Source: RYN-230 sp963711705 (GTDB lineage: Bacteria > Actinomycetota > Actinomycetes > Streptosporangiales > Streptosporangiaceae). Taken from it: a stretch of 64,000 nucleotides of DNA. Below the pieces are notes generated by a model. It did no database searches, was not told the DNA's origin, and saw nothing but the letters and a program-made list of their open reading frames with translations. The translations under genes and the position numbers were made by a program. Shown in pieces: positions 28,369 to 37,187 of the stretch (position 1 is the first letter of the stretch; each line of letters begins with the position of its first letter). Location of the stretch: contig CAVQFM010000011.1 of assembly GCA_963711705.1 (NCBI GenBank), positions 182,841-246,840 of the forward strand, given 5' to 3'.

Positions 28369-29843
28369 CAGCGCCAAGCGACCCGTATCGCAGCAGCCAG
28401 GCCCACCCCCCGCGCCGGGGGCCCGACCCGATGGGGCCGGCCGCCGCCATCGAGGGTGCCGTTGGTTCCGGCGGCCCGGTCGACCGGGCTCAGCAGGAGG
28501 CTGCCCGGCGCCACCTGTGGCTGCACTTCACCCGGATGTCCGCGTATAACGAGGCCGACGTGCCCGTCATCGAGCGTGGCGAGGGCCAGTACGTGTACGA
28601 CCAGCGGGGCAAGCGCTACCTGGACGGCCTGTCCGGCCTGTTCGTCAGCCAGATCGGGCACGGCCGCAAGGAAGTGGCCGAGGCCGGCGCGCGGCAGGCC
28701 GCCGAGCTGGCCTACTTCCCGCTGTGGTCTTATGCCCACCCGCGCGCGGTCGAGCTGGCCGAGCGCCTCGCCACGCTGGCCCCCGGCGACCTCAACCGGG
28801 TGTTCTTCACCACCAGCGGCTCCGAAGCGGTGGAATCCGCCTGGAAACTGGCCAAGCAGTACTTCAAGACGACCGGCCAGCCGGGCCGGTACAAGGTGCT
28901 GAGCCGGGAGATCGCCTACCACGGCACCTCGATGGGTGCGCTGGCCATCACCGGGCTGCCCTCGATCAAGGAGCCATTCGAGCCGCTGACCCCCGGTGGG
29001 GTCCGGATACCGAACACCAACTTCTACCGCGCGCCCGGGTTCATCGCCGACGACCTGGCCGCGTTCGGCCTGTGGGCCGCCGACGAGATCGAGCGGACCA
29101 TTCTCATGGAGGGCCCGGACTCAGTGGCCGCCGTCTACCTGGAGCCGGTGCAGAACTCGGGCGGCTGCTTCCCGCCGCCACCCGGGTACTTCGCACGGGT
29201 CAGGGAGATCTGCGACCGCTACGGCGTGCTGCTCGTCTCCGACGAGGTCATTTGCGCCTTCGGCCGGCTCGGCCACTACTTCGGGGCGCAGCGCTACGGC
29301 TACCAGCCCGACATCATCACCTTCGCCAAGGGCGTCACCTCGGGATACGCCCCGCTCGGCGGAATGCTGGCCAGCGACCGGCTGATGGAGCCGTTCAGCG
29401 AGGGATCAGCCACCTTCCTGCACGGCGTGACGTTCGCCGGCCACCCGGTCTCCTCGGCCGTGGCCCTGGCCAACCTCGACGTGTTCGAGAAGGAGGACCT
29501 GCTCGGGAACGTGCGGGCCAACGAGGCCACGTTCCGCGCCACCCTGGAGAAGCTGTACGACCTGCCGATCGTCGGCGACGTGCGGGGTGACGGGTACTTC
29601 TACGGCATCGAGATGGTCAAGGACAAGACGACCCGCGAGACGTTCAGCGACGAGGAGTCCGAGCGGCTGCTGCGCGGGTTCCTGTCCCAGGCGCTGTTCG
29701 ACGCCGGGCTCATCTGCCGGGCCGATGATCGCGGCGACCCGGTCATCCAGCTTGCTCCCCCGCTGACCTGCGGCCCGGAGCAATTCACCGAGATGGAGCA
29801 GATCCTGCGCAGCGTCCTCACCGAGGCCTGGTCGCAGCTCTGA
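28365..29843 (+). CDS. Putrescine/diamine-type class III aminotransferase
   Basis: A 492-residue PLP aminotransferase close to the SpuC / putrescine--pyruvate type. Blocks: YLDGLSGLFVSQIGHGRKEV, VFFTTSGSEAVESAWKLAK, SREIAYHGTSMGALAITG, VYLEPVQNSGGCFPPP, LVSDEVICAFGRLG and the PLP lysine in ITFAKGVTSGYAPLGG. An N-terminal extension of about 45 residues is rich in Pro/Ala and may be disordered. ATGA overlap with lrp shows coupling. With the dehydrogenase across the divergent promoter it would convert putrescine to aminobutanal and then GABA. Other omega-amino substrates remain possible. Confidence 0.87.
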   Translation: MTAPSDPYRSSQAHPPRRGPDPMGPAAAIEGAVGSGGPVDRAQQEAARRHLWLHFTRMSAYNEADVPVIERGEGQYVYDQRGKRYLDGLSGLFVSQIGHGRKEVAEAGARQAAELAYFPLWSYAHPRAVELAERLATLAPGDLNRVFFTTSGSEAVESAWKLAKQYFKTTGQPGRYKVLSREIAYHGTSMGALAITGLPSIKEPFEPLTPGGVRIPNTNFYRAPGFIADDLAAFGLWAADEIERTILMEGPDSVAAVYLEPVQNSGGCFPPPPGYFARVREICDRYGVLLVSDEVICAFGRLGHYFGAQRYGYQPDIITFAKGVTSGYAPLGGMLASDRLMEPFSEGSATFLHGVTFAGHPVSSAVALANLDVFEKEDLLGNVRANEATFRATLEKLYDLPIVGDVRGDGYFYGIEMVKDKTTRETFSDEESERLLRGFLSQALFDAGLICRADDRGDPVIQLAPPLTCGPEQFTEMEQILRSVLTEAWSQL

Positions 29844-29900
29844 GCCACCGAACCGGGCTGGCTGACCAGCCCCCAGGGCAGCAACCCCGCAGGAGCGGCC

Positions 29901-30509
29901 GTGCTCGCCATGACGCCCGAGCAGACCTGGGATTTCCTGATGACGGGGACCCGGACCGCGAAGGTAGCCACGGTCCGCGCCGATGGGCGGCCGCACGTCA
30001 AGCCGGTATGGTTCGAGCTGGCGGGCCAGCCCGGGGCCTTCCAGCTCCTGTTCACCACTGACTCGCGCACGGTCACCGGGCGCAATCTGAGCCGGGACCC
30101 GCGGGTGGCGGTGTCGGTGGATGACCCGGCGCCGCTGTACTCCTTTGTTCTTGTCGAGGGCACCGCGGAACTCAGTGCCGACCTCGATGAGGTCATCGCG
30201 GTGGCGACCCGGCTGGGCGGCCGGTACATGGGTGACGACCGCGCCGCGGAGTACGGCGCCCGGAACGGGGTGCCCACCGAGCGGCTGGTCCGGGTGACCC
30301 CCACCCGGGTGCGGGCCGAGCGCGACATCGCCGGCTGCGCCGGCCCGCCCAGCGCTCAGCCGGGTGATGCAGGTCATGTCGTTGCCGCTGCCCGGCGCGC
30401 TGGAGATGAACTTGACCGGCGGCTCATCGTGGCCGACGTACACGCCGTTGTCCTTGAAGCGCCAGGACGCGCCACTCTTCCTGGCAACTGCCAGGAAGCG
30501 GAACACTAA
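29901..30509 (+). CDS. PPOX-class F420/FMN-dependent oxidoreductase with aberrant C terminus
   Basis: Residues 1-147 form a split-barrel pyridoxamine-oxidase-like protein: TWDFLMTGTRTAKVATVRAD, RPHVKPVWFEL, LLFTTDSRTVTGRNLSRDPR, VAVSVDDPAPLYSFVLVEG, ending RVTPTRVRAERDIAG, which is where family members normally stop (about 135-150 residues). The frame then runs 55 codons further through sequence that looks coding on the opposite strand, so the tail is probably not original. GTG start with AGGAG five bases upstream. Likely cofactor is F420 or FMN; substrate unknown. A rearrangement near 30,340 probably removed the native stop. Confidence 0.75.
   Translation: MLAMTPEQTWDFLMTGTRTAKVATVRADGRPHVKPVWFELAGQPGAFQLLFTTDSRTVTGRNLSRDPRVAVSVDDPAPLYSFVLVEGTAELSADLDEVIAVATRLGGRYMGDDRAAEYGARNGVPTERLVRVTPTRVRAERDIAGCAGPPSAQPGDAGHVVAAARRAGDELDRRLIVADVHAVVLEAPGRATLPGNCQEAEH
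30343..30506 (-). pseudogene. Orphan N-terminal coding fragment
   Basis: On the minus strand about 50 codons from an ATG at 30504-30506 have strong G/C third positions and a natural-looking sequence (FKDNGVYVGHDEPPVKFISS, then APGSGNDMTCITRL), ending abruptly where the oppositely directed oxidoreductase begins. It looks like the start of a larger gene that was cut. I faintly associate the pattern with large actinomycete secreted proteins, but cannot name the family. A 10-bp hairpin (30477-30498) lies inside its first codons. Confidence 0.45.
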
Positions 30510-30588
30510 GCGGCATGTCCCTCAGACCGCGCGCCACTGTTTTCGGGCGCCCGGCAACTGACATTCACCCCATCGGGTGACAAAAAGG

Positions 30589-30617
30589 GCACGCCCGGCC
30601 ACATGGACCGGGCGTGC
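30589..30617 (-). terminator. Rho-independent terminator of csp
   Basis: GCACGCCCGG and its exact complement enclose a 9-base loop; on the minus strand the stem is followed by CCCTTTTTG. It lies about 20 bp after the csp stop. Confidence 0.85.
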
Positions 30618-30635
30618 CCGGTACCGCCCGGTAGC

Positions 30636-30839
30636 TCAGACCGGGCGGACCTGCTCGGCCTGCGGCCCCTTCGGACCCTGGCCAGCAGTGAACTCGACGC
30701 GCTGGTTCTCCTGCAGGCTGCGGAACCCATCGACCTGGATGGCCGAGTGGTGCACGAAGACGTCGGCGGTGCCGTCGTCCGGCTGGATGAATCCATAGCC
30801 CTTGTCGGCGTTGAACCACTTCACGGTGCCCTGAGCCAC
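30636..30839 (-). CDS. cspA: Cold-shock protein
   Basis: A 67-residue single cold-shock domain. It starts AQGTVKWFNADKGYGFI (RNP1-like KGYGFI) and has DVFVHHSAIQ (RNP2) and FRSLQENQRVEF, the full OB-fold nucleic-acid-binding surface. These proteins bind single-stranded RNA/DNA and act as RNA chaperones. Start is GTG with AGGAG seven bases upstream; a longer open frame upstream is untranslated leader. Monocistronic with its own terminator. The 5' region (30,840-31,050) is available for a long regulated leader as in many csp genes, but I see no specific structure. Confidence 0.95.
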   Translation of the reverse strand: MAQGTVKWFNADKGYGFIQPDDGTADVFVHHSAIQVDGFRSLQENQRVEFTAGQGPKGPQAEQVRPV

Positions 30840-31516
30840 GTGCTCTCTCCTACTTGACGAGTATCGGGAGCCACGGGCGTGCCTCCCGGGTTGCAGCGAC
30901 AGTCTGCCCTTTCGAAGGCCGGGCTCTGGGTGATCCATGACGCCGACGGTGAAAATTTTGCAGGCGTGCTCGCGTACACGAACTTCGACGACAACCTCAA
31001 CTATTGAACACCATGCCGCCAAATGCTGCTCACGCCTTGCCCAGTTGCCCATATCTGCGCTGGTCAGTACCGGTCAGGGCGGGCCTGACCGGTTGGCCCG
31101 GGGTCACCGGGTGCGCGGGCCAGCGGCTGCATCCAGGGCGGCGCGGACAGTGCGGACCGCACCCTCCGTCCAGTTCTGCTGGCCCGCGGGCCGTGCCGCG
31201 GGCTGCGGGAGCGATGGCAGCCGCGGCGCCTGGCCGTCCGGCCTTCCGCGAATGGCGTCTCCTTCCGTACCGGAGGATGCCTGGCGAGCCGGGCGGAAGA
31301 CGGGTGTTTGGGGTGACCCCAGGTAAAGGGAGATACAAGTCCGGCGGCCCGCCACTGGTGAGGCGGATGAGGCACCCACCGCCCAGGGGCGGGCATTGAC
31401 GGTGCTCACATCGGCTCCCAGCAACGAATCCACTAAGCAGATATAGCCGTTTGCCGCTGCCTTCCCCAGAATGGCCGGTCACGCCCTGGGAGACGTCCTG
31501 GCTGAGCAGGCCGCGG
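30840..31516. other. Gap, csp leader and no recognisable gene
   Basis: About 680 bp. The first 200 bp should contain the csp promoter and leader (AT-rich patch GAAAATTTT at 30,950). The rest (31,060-31,510) has open frames in several directions, none with family motifs or a plausible ribosome site. I see nothing supportable in it. Confidence 0.4.
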
Positions 31517-32392
31517 TCAGGTCACGGGCAGCGGCCAGGACAGCTCCTGGCGCACCAGCGCCGGGCCGGTGAGCAGCACGCTATCCCCGTCGGTGGCGAC
31601 CCGGACGACCCCGCCGCGGGCCGACACCTGGTGGCCGGTGAGCGGCTGGCGGCCGAGCCTTCCGATCCAGTACGGCCCGAGGGCGCAGTGCGCGGAGCCG
31701 GTCACCGCATCCTCACCAATGCCGGTGGCCGGGGCGAAGAACCGGGACACGAAGTCAGCCGCGCGGTCCGGGCCAGCGCCCGCCGGGCCACCCTCCGCCG
31801 GTGCGGCCGCCACCACGTCGCCGGCGCCCGGCACGGCCGCGGTGACGATCAGCCCACGGACCGGCAGCGCGCGGAGCGCGGCCAGGTCGGGCCGGGCCGC
31901 GCGGACCTCGGCCGGCGACCGTAGCACCGCCATCAGGTCCAGCTCGGTGCGCAGCACCCCGGACACCGGGCTGGCCAGCAGCCCGCGCAGCGCGCTGGCC
32001 AGCTGCGGATCGGCCACCGGCTCCGGCGCCAGGCTCGGGAAGCGCAGCTGCACCCAGTCCCCCGCAGCACACGCGGCCAGCAAGCCGGAACGGGTGTCGA
32101 AGCGCACCCGCCCAGCCACCCCGTAGCCGCTGTCCAGCAGCACCCGGGCCGCGGCCAGCGTGCCGTGCCCGCACAGCGCCAGTTCGCTGGTGGCGGTGAA
32201 CCAGCGCAGCCCGAACCGGCCCGGCTCGCCGCCCGGCCACAGCACAGCCGTGGCGGGCTGGTCGAGTTCGGCCCCGATCCGGGCTCCGAGACCGTCGCTG
32301 GGCTCGCGGTCCATCAGGAGCACGGCGGCCGGGTTCCCGGCCAGCGGCGGGGCCGCGAACGAGTCCACGTACACCAGTCGGGCATTCGTCAT
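31517..32392 (-). CDS. PhzF family epimerase/isomerase
   Basis: A 291-residue PhzF-fold protein. It opens VYVDSFAAPPLAGNPAAVLL (typical FxGNPAAV), then LRWFTATSELALCGHGTLAA, the conserved CGHGTLA block, and near the end TGIGEDAVTGSAHCALGPYW (EDPVTGSAH-like). Members isomerise or epimerise small metabolites; most cellular roles are unknown. The catalytic Glu that PhzF carries in the SETAF motif is absent: the segment reads LDQPATAVLW, with Ala in its place, so activity may differ. Monocistronic, divergent from the methyltransferase gene. Confidence 0.85.
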   Translation of the reverse strand: MTNARLVYVDSFAAPPLAGNPAAVLLMDREPSDGLGARIGAELDQPATAVLWPGGEPGRFGLRWFTATSELALCGHGTLAAARVLLDSGYGVAGRVRFDTRSGLLAACAAGDWVQLRFPSLAPEPVADPQLASALRGLLASPVSGVLRTELDLMAVLRSPAEVRAARPDLAALRALPVRGLIVTAAVPGAGDVVAAAPAEGGPAGAGPDRAADFVSRFFAPATGIGEDAVTGSAHCALGPYWIGRLGRQPLTGHQVSARGGVVRVATDGDSVLLTGPALVRQELSWPLPVT

Positions 32393-32442
32393 GGCACCAT
32401 CTTCGCCGCTGCCGCCCGCGCCCGCCGTGGCACACTGGCGGC

Positions 32443-33063
32443 ATGGGTTTCTACGGGGACCAGGTCCTTCCCCGGGCCCTCGATCTGGCCATGCGGGGCA
32501 GCGAATTCGCCCGGGTCCGGGCGCGGGTCACCGCCGGCCTGGACGGCGAGGTACTGGAGATCGGTTTCGGCTCCGGGCTGAACCTCCCGCACTACCCGCC
32601 CGGCGTGCGGCGGGTCATCGCGGTGGATCCCGCCACCGGGGGCCGTCAGCTGGCCGCGCGGCGGGCCACCGGCCGCGTCCCGGTCGAGTTCCGCGGCCAT
32701 GATGCCCAGGCGCTGCCGGCCGTGGACGAGAGCGTCGACCACGTGGTCAGCACCTGGACGCTCTGCTCGATCCGCGACCCGGGGCAGGCCCTGGCGGAGA
32801 TCTACCGGGTGCTGCGTCCCGGCGGCACGCTGCGGTTCGCCGAGCATGGCCTGGCCCCCGACGCCAAGGTGGCCCGCTTCCAGCACCGGCTCACCCCGCT
32901 GCAGCGCAGGCTGGTCGGTGGCTGCCACCTGGACCGGCCGGTCAGCGAGCTCATCGCCGGGTCGGGGCTGGAGCTGAGTCACCTGGACACCTACTACCTG
33001 GCCTGGCCACGCGCATTGAGCTACACCTATGAGGGCGCGGCGGCCAAGCTCGTGGCAGCATGA
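32443..33063 (+). CDS. Class I SAM-dependent methyltransferase (type 11)
   Basis: A 206-residue methyltransferase with motif I VLEIGFGSGLNLPHYPPG, acidic end of strand 2 VIAVDPATG, motif II region SVDHVVSTWTLCSIRDPGQA and motif III VLRPGGTLRFAEHG. The sequence resembles the METTL7/UbiE-like group of small Methyltransf_11 enzymes. No membrane segment. Stop TGA is followed five bases later by the dehalogenase ATG, so the two are co-transcribed. Substrate unknown. Confidence 0.85.
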   Translation: MGFYGDQVLPRALDLAMRGSEFARVRARVTAGLDGEVLEIGFGSGLNLPHYPPGVRRVIAVDPATGGRQLAARRATGRVPVEFRGHDAQALPAVDESVDHVVSTWTLCSIRDPGQALAEIYRVLRPGGTLRFAEHGLAPDAKVARFQHRLTPLQRRLVGGCHLDRPVSELIAGSGLELSHLDTYYLAWPRALSYTYEGAAAKLVAA

Positions 33064-33067
33064 CCGG

Positions 33068-33967
33068 ATGCGACTGCTGCGCACCCCCGAGGAACGCTTT
33101 GCCGATCTGCCCGGCTTCGGCTACCCGCCGCACTACGTGCAGCTCGGCGGCATCAGGCTGGCCTATGTGCAGGCCGGGCCGCCCGACGGGGAGCCCGTGC
33201 TGCTCCTGCACGGCGAGCCGAGCTGGTCGTTCCTGTACCGGTCGGTGCTGCCGGTGCTGGCCGCGGCCGGGCTGAACGCCATCGCCCCGGACCTGATCGG
33301 CTTCGGGCGCTCGGACAAGCCCACCGAGATCGCCGACCACAGCTACGCGCGGCACGTGGAGTGGATCCGCGCATTCGCCTTCGATCACCTCGGCCTGACC
33401 GGCCTGACCCTGGTCGGGCATGACTGGGGCGGCCTGATCGGGCTGCGGCTGGTCGCCGAGCACCCGGACCGGTTCGCCCGGGTGGTCGCGGCCAACACCG
33501 GGCTGCCCACCGGCGACCAGCCGATGCCAGATGTCTGGCTGCGGTTCCGCGAAGTGGTGCGGACCGCACCCGCACTGAGCGTGTCCCGGCTGGTGCAGTC
33601 GGGCTGCCAGGCGACGCTGCCCGCGGAGGTCCGGACCGCCTACGACGCGCCGTTCCCCAGCGCGGCCTTCACCGCCGCGGTCCGGGCCATGCCCGGCCTG
33701 GTCCCGACCACCCCGGACGATCCCGCGTCCGAGGCCAACCGCGCGGCCTGGCAGCAGCTAGCCCGGTGGGACAAACCGTTCCTGGCCGCGTTCAGCGACC
33801 AGGACCCGATCACCGGGGCGATGGGGCCGGTGCTGCAGCGCACTGTGCCCGGGGCGGCCGGCCTGGCGCACCCGGTGATCCACGGCGCCGGTCACTTCCT
33901 CCAGGAGGACGCGGGCGGGCAGCTCGGTGCGGTGATCGCCGACTTCGTCCGGGCTCACCCGCGCTGA
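33068..33967 (+). CDS. dhmA: Haloalkane dehalogenase
   Basis: A 299-residue alpha/beta hydrolase of haloalkane dehalogenase subfamily I. The oxyanion/halide block is LLLHGEPSWSFLYRSVLP (Trp53), the nucleophile Asp119 is in LVGHDWGGLIGLRL, the acid is in FSDQDPITG and the base His in IHGAGHFLQED. It should hydrolyse carbon-halogen bonds, possibly with a broader role in the host. It follows the methyltransferase by four bases. N-terminal MRLLRTPEERFADLPGFGYP is the normal subfamily start. Confidence 0.87.
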   Translation: MRLLRTPEERFADLPGFGYPPHYVQLGGIRLAYVQAGPPDGEPVLLLHGEPSWSFLYRSVLPVLAAAGLNAIAPDLIGFGRSDKPTEIADHSYARHVEWIRAFAFDHLGLTGLTLVGHDWGGLIGLRLVAEHPDRFARVVAANTGLPTGDQPMPDVWLRFREVVRTAPALSVSRLVQSGCQATLPAEVRTAYDAPFPSAAFTAAVRAMPGLVPTTPDDPASEANRAAWQQLARWDKPFLAAFSDQDPITGAMGPVLQRTVPGAAGLAHPVIHGAGHFLQEDAGGQLGAVIADFVRAHPR

Positions 33968-33983
33968 GCCGGCCGGGAAACGA

Positions 33984-34733
33984 TCACGCGGTCAGCGGGC
34001 GGTGCCCGGTGAACAGGCTGCCAGGCGCCGGGCCCGCCGCGGCCTGCGCGGTGAACCCCGCGCCGGCCAGCAACCGGAGCCAGGTGGCCCGGGCGAACGC
34101 GCCGAGCCGGTGAGTTTCCCGGACGGTCTGCACCGCGCCACCCGCCTCGCGCAGCACGAACTCGTACTCGACCTGGATCCAGTCGTCGGACGGATCGGGA
34201 TCCCAGCGCCATTCCCGGAAGCTGCCCTGACGGCCGTCCGGCGTGCTGCTGCCGCCCCCGCCGCTACCGGCCTGGAAGGTCTCCGCCGTGTAGTCGGGCA
34301 CGAACACCGCGATGCCGCCCGGCCGGCAGTGCGCGAACGCGGTCCCGATCACCTGCCGCAGATCGTCCTGGCTGGTGATGTAGTCGACGGCGTCGTGCAC
34401 CAGGACCGCGTCGAACATGCGGCCCAGCCGGGCCGTGCGCATGTCCCCAGGCACGTGCGCGCACTCGGGATTCAGCCGCCGGGAGGTGGCCAGCATGGCC
34501 GCGGAGCGGTCCAGCAGGGTCAGCGTCAGCCGGTCCTTCAGGTGCGTAGCCACGTGCCCGCCACCGCTGCCCAGGTCGAGCACGTCCCGCACCGGGATCG
34601 CCGCGGTGCCGAACACCTCGGCCAGGAGCGCGGCTTCCGCCGCGTACTCGGCCGGCGGCGAGATCAGCGGCCACCACTCGGCCAGGTCCTGGTAGAGGCG
34701 GTACTCCCCCGGCTCATCGGGCATGCCTGTCAT
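33984..34733 (-). CDS. Class I SAM-dependent methyltransferase
   Basis: A 249-residue methyltransferase: YQDLAEWWPLISPPAEYAAE at the N terminus, motif I VLDLGSGGGHVATHLK, LTLLDRSAAMLATSRRLNPE, DMRTARLGRMFDAVLVHDAV, GGIAVFVPDYTAETFQ. The YxDLAxWWPLISPPxEY opening is common in a group of actinomycete methyltransferases of unknown substrate. ATG at 34733 or 34724; neither has a strong ribosome site. Convergent with the dehalogenase gene. A continuous open frame into the upstream gene is only accidental. Confidence 0.85.
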   Translation of the reverse strand: MTGMPDEPGEYRLYQDLAEWWPLISPPAEYAAEAALLAEVFGTAAIPVRDVLDLGSGGGHVATHLKDRLTLTLLDRSAAMLATSRRLNPECAHVPGDMRTARLGRMFDAVLVHDAVDYITSQDDLRQVIGTAFAHCRPGGIAVFVPDYTAETFQAGSGGGGSSTPDGRQGSFREWRWDPDPSDDWIQVEYEFVLREAGGAVQTVRETHRLGAFARATWLRLLAGAGFTAQAAAGPAPGSLFTGHRPLTA

Positions 34734-34798
34734 CCTGCCCCAGCGGGCCAGGTGGCATGGCCAGGCGGGCTGGCCGGGCGGGCTGGCCAGGCGGGATC

Positions 34799-35977
34799 TC
34801 AGCCGGACCGGACCGGGTCGATGGCCAGCCTGCCCACGGCGTCCCCGCTGACCGCGCGGGGCCGGGCGCCGGACGGCAGGTAGGTGGCGGCGACCGCCAC
34901 CGAGCCGTCCAGTTCCGCCTGCCAGAGCCAGCCCTCGGCGGAGGTCAGCCCGGGCCCGAGCAGGGTCCCGGCGCTCTTCAGCGAGATGCCGATGGCACCG
35001 GCCAGCCAGGCGATCTCCCCGGCCAGCCGGACCAGCGGCGGGATGCTGTGCAGGTGCAGGCCGGCGTAGATGATCCCGGCGATCAGCAGCGGGGCGAGCA
35101 GGATCAGCCACCAGTAGCGGGCGATCACCCGGCCCGCGGCCCGGCGGCCCGCGGCCAGGTAGTCGGACAGGCTCAGGATGTCCCGGGCGGCCTTCTCCCC
35201 GGTGAGCAGCTCCCGCCAGATCCGGCCCTGCATGCGCATGGCCGACCGGGCCGTCTCCCAGCTGTGCTCGTCCCGGTTCCCGCTGACCCAGTCCCGCCAG
35301 TCCTGCAGGCTGCGGCTCACCGCGTACGCCGTGTGGTTGGGCAGCAGCGTCTTCAGGTCGGTGAGCCAGTTGTGGATAGTGGTCAGCCGCCCCCGCCCGA
35401 GCATGTCCTGGAAGCGCTGCTGCCGGTCCTCGTCGCTGACCGCGGCCACCGGCAGCAGCGCCGTCTCGGCGACCGCGCGGCCCAGGCCGTACGCCTTGCC
35501 CAGCCGGAAATCCGCGACGGTGAGCGCCTCCAGCAGGCGGCAGTGCAGGGTGAAGATCACATCCAGCGTGGCGTCCCGGTCCCGGCCGGGGTCGGCCAGC
35601 GACCGCGACACGTCGGCCAGGGCGTCCATGACGACCGCCGGCGGCGTGGTCAGCAGCGCCACGGCCAGCACCTGGATCTGCTCGCTCAGCCACATCGACC
35701 GGCTGGCAGCCGGGAACTCGGAGCGCCCGGGCAGCTGGTCGCCCCGGGGCGGGTCGCTGACCGGGCCCTGGTGCACCGGCGAGTGAAACAGCTGGGCCAC
35801 TTGCCAGCCCAGGGCAACGGCGGCGCACACCCCGGGATCGCCCGAGGCGGGCACCACCACGCCGACCACTCCGCCTCCCCGGGGCTCAGGACCAGCCCGG
35901 TTCTCCTGCCCTGGCGGCAGGCCGCCCAGCCCGGCACCCACAGCGGGATGCGCCGCGGTAGGTAAACAGAAAGCCAT
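34799..35977 (-). CDS. Unknown protein with two C-terminal membrane segments
   Basis: A 392-residue protein of unknown function. After a Gly/Pro-rich N terminus comes a conserved-looking helical part (VCAALALGWQ-like CAAVALGWQVAQLFHSPV; IFTLHCRLLEALTVADFRLG; KTLLPNHTAYAVSRSLQDWR) and two hydrophobic segments near 285-305 (WWLILLAPLLIAGIIYAGL) and 315-335. It may be a membrane-tethered cytoplasmic protein. ATG with AGGGG seven bases upstream. It is transcribed in the same direction as, and 57 bp after, the sigma factor gene, so they could form a unit. Confidence 0.7.
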   Translation of the reverse strand: MAFCLPTAAHPAVGAGLGGLPPGQENRAGPEPRGGGVVGVVVPASGDPGVCAAVALGWQVAQLFHSPVHQGPVSDPPRGDQLPGRSEFPAASRSMWLSEQIQVLAVALLTTPPAVVMDALADVSRSLADPGRDRDATLDVIFTLHCRLLEALTVADFRLGKAYGLGRAVAETALLPVAAVSDEDRQQRFQDMLGRGRLTTIHNWLTDLKTLLPNHTAYAVSRSLQDWRDWVSGNRDEHSWETARSAMRMQGRIWRELLTGEKAARDILSLSDYLAAGRRAAGRVIARYWWLILLAPLLIAGIIYAGLHLHSIPPLVRLAGEIAWLAGAIGISLKSAGTLLGPGLTSAEGWLWQAELDGSVAVAATYLPSGARPRAVSGDAVGRLAIDPVRSG

Positions 35978-36034
35978 AACTGTACCCCTAGCAGCCCTGG
36001 GGCATGGGACGGCGGCGAACGGCCAATCCGGCCG

Positions 36035-36517
36035 CTACCGGCAGCGCCCGGTGGCCGCGGGGAGCGCCGACAGGGCCCGGGCCAAGTGGCCGCGGACGGC
36101 AACCTGGCTCGTCCCCATGGCCGAGGCGATCTCAGCCTCGGTCAGGCCGCCGTAGTAGCACAGCACCAGGGCCTCCCGCTGCCGAGCGGGCAGCGCCCGC
36201 AGCGCCCGGATCAGCGCGGGGAACTCACCGTCGGCGGCCAGCCGGGGCTGCCACGCCGACCGGGACCGGTTCACCACCGACCGGCGCAGGTAGCCGAGCG
36301 CGCGCTCCCGGCTGGCCAGCCGGCGCCATGCGCCATGCAGGGCGACGAACGAGTCCTGCACCACCTGCTCGGCGGTGGCCACGTCGCGGACCAGGAACGC
36401 CGCCAGCCGGACCAGGGACCGGTAGTGCTCGCGGTAGAGCGCGGTCACCCCACGATCGGCGTCGCCCCCCGTGGCGACTCCGGTGACCGCGGTCCCGCCG
36501 AATTCGCCGGCGGGCAT
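36035..36517 (-). CDS. ECF sigma factor, SigE family
   Basis: A 160-residue sigma-70 factor with only regions 2 and 4. Region 2: ALYREHYRSLVRLAAFLVRD, then VATAEQVVQDSFVALHGAW. Region 4: LPARQREALVLCYYGGLTEA, EIASAMGTSQVAVRGHLAR. This is the SigE-50kDa-type ECF subgroup common in actinomycetes. I use the ATG at 36517; the frame continues upstream to a TTG. No anti-sigma gene is evident unless the downstream membrane protein acts as one. Confidence 0.85.
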   Translation of the reverse strand: MPAGEFGGTAVTGVATGGDADRGVTALYREHYRSLVRLAAFLVRDVATAEQVVQDSFVALHGAWRRLASRERALGYLRRSVVNRSRSAWQPRLAADGEFPALIRALRALPARQREALVLCYYGGLTEAEIASAMGTSQVAVRGHLARALSALPAATGRCR

Positions 36518-36649
36518 GATGGCAGAGCCAGCTCGCACCACTCCAGCAAACCCCGCCGGGGGCGGTGGCAACAGCCCCGAACCCGGGGGTGTGTTGACCT
36601 AGGGCGGTGCCTTCATTACTTTCTGCTAAGACCGTGAAGGGAGTGGCGG

Positions 36650-37060
36650 ATGGCCACGGTCAGCGTCCGGTACATCGTCAACGACGTCGATGCGGCGATC
36701 GCCTTCTACTGTCACCAGCTCGGTTTCACCGAGGTGATGCATCCCGCGCCCGCGTTCGCCATGCTGTCCCGGGGCGACCTGCGCCTGGTGCTCAGTGCGC
36801 CCGGCGGCGGCCCAGGTGGCGGCCAGGCCATGCCGGACGGCACCCTCCCCGCGCCCGGTGGCTGGAACCGCTTTGCCCTCGAAGTCAGCGATCTCGATGG
36901 CCTGGTGGCCGCGCTGCGCGCGCAGGGCGCCCGGTTCCGCAACGACATCGTCACCGGGGTGGGCGGCAGGCAGATCCTGGTCGAGGACCCGTCCGGCAAC
37001 CCGGTCGAGCTGTTCGAGCCCATCCGGGACGAGGCCCGGCTCTCGCCACCAGCCCGCTGA
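36650..37060 (+). CDS. VOC family protein (glyoxalase/dioxygenase fold)
   Basis: A 136-residue vicinal-oxygen-chelate protein: VRYIVNDVDAAIAFYCHQLG, FAMLSRGDLRLVLSAP, NRFALEVSDLDGLVAALRAQ, and ILVEDPSGNPVELFEP with the metal-ligand glutamate at the end. GGGAG precedes the ATG by seven bases. Single-domain members work as dimers in glyoxalase, dioxygenase or resistance reactions; the particular role is unknown. Divergent from the sigma factor gene. Confidence 0.85.
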   Translation: MATVSVRYIVNDVDAAIAFYCHQLGFTEVMHPAPAFAMLSRGDLRLVLSAPGGGPGGGQAMPDGTLPAPGGWNRFALEVSDLDGLVAALRAQGARFRNDIVTGVGGRQILVEDPSGNPVELFEPIRDEARLSPPAR

Positions 37061-37187
37061 CCACCCCGCGGTAGGCGTTGTCGTACGCCAGGCCGGTGGC
37101 GGACGCGGTGCCGCGCACCCGCCATTCCAGTGGTCTAGGTGTACATCTAGGACAGCGGCAGCGTGCCGGCCGGCCTGGGCTGAGCCG

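Noticed and set aside
31030..31482. 150-codon minus-strand frame between csp and phzF
   Set aside because: Random-looking composition, no ribosome site, several competing frames.
33984..35828. 614-codon frame joining a methyltransferase with upstream sequence
   Set aside because: Only the last 250 codons match a family; the upstream part is a wrong-frame reading of the 34,799-35,977 gene.
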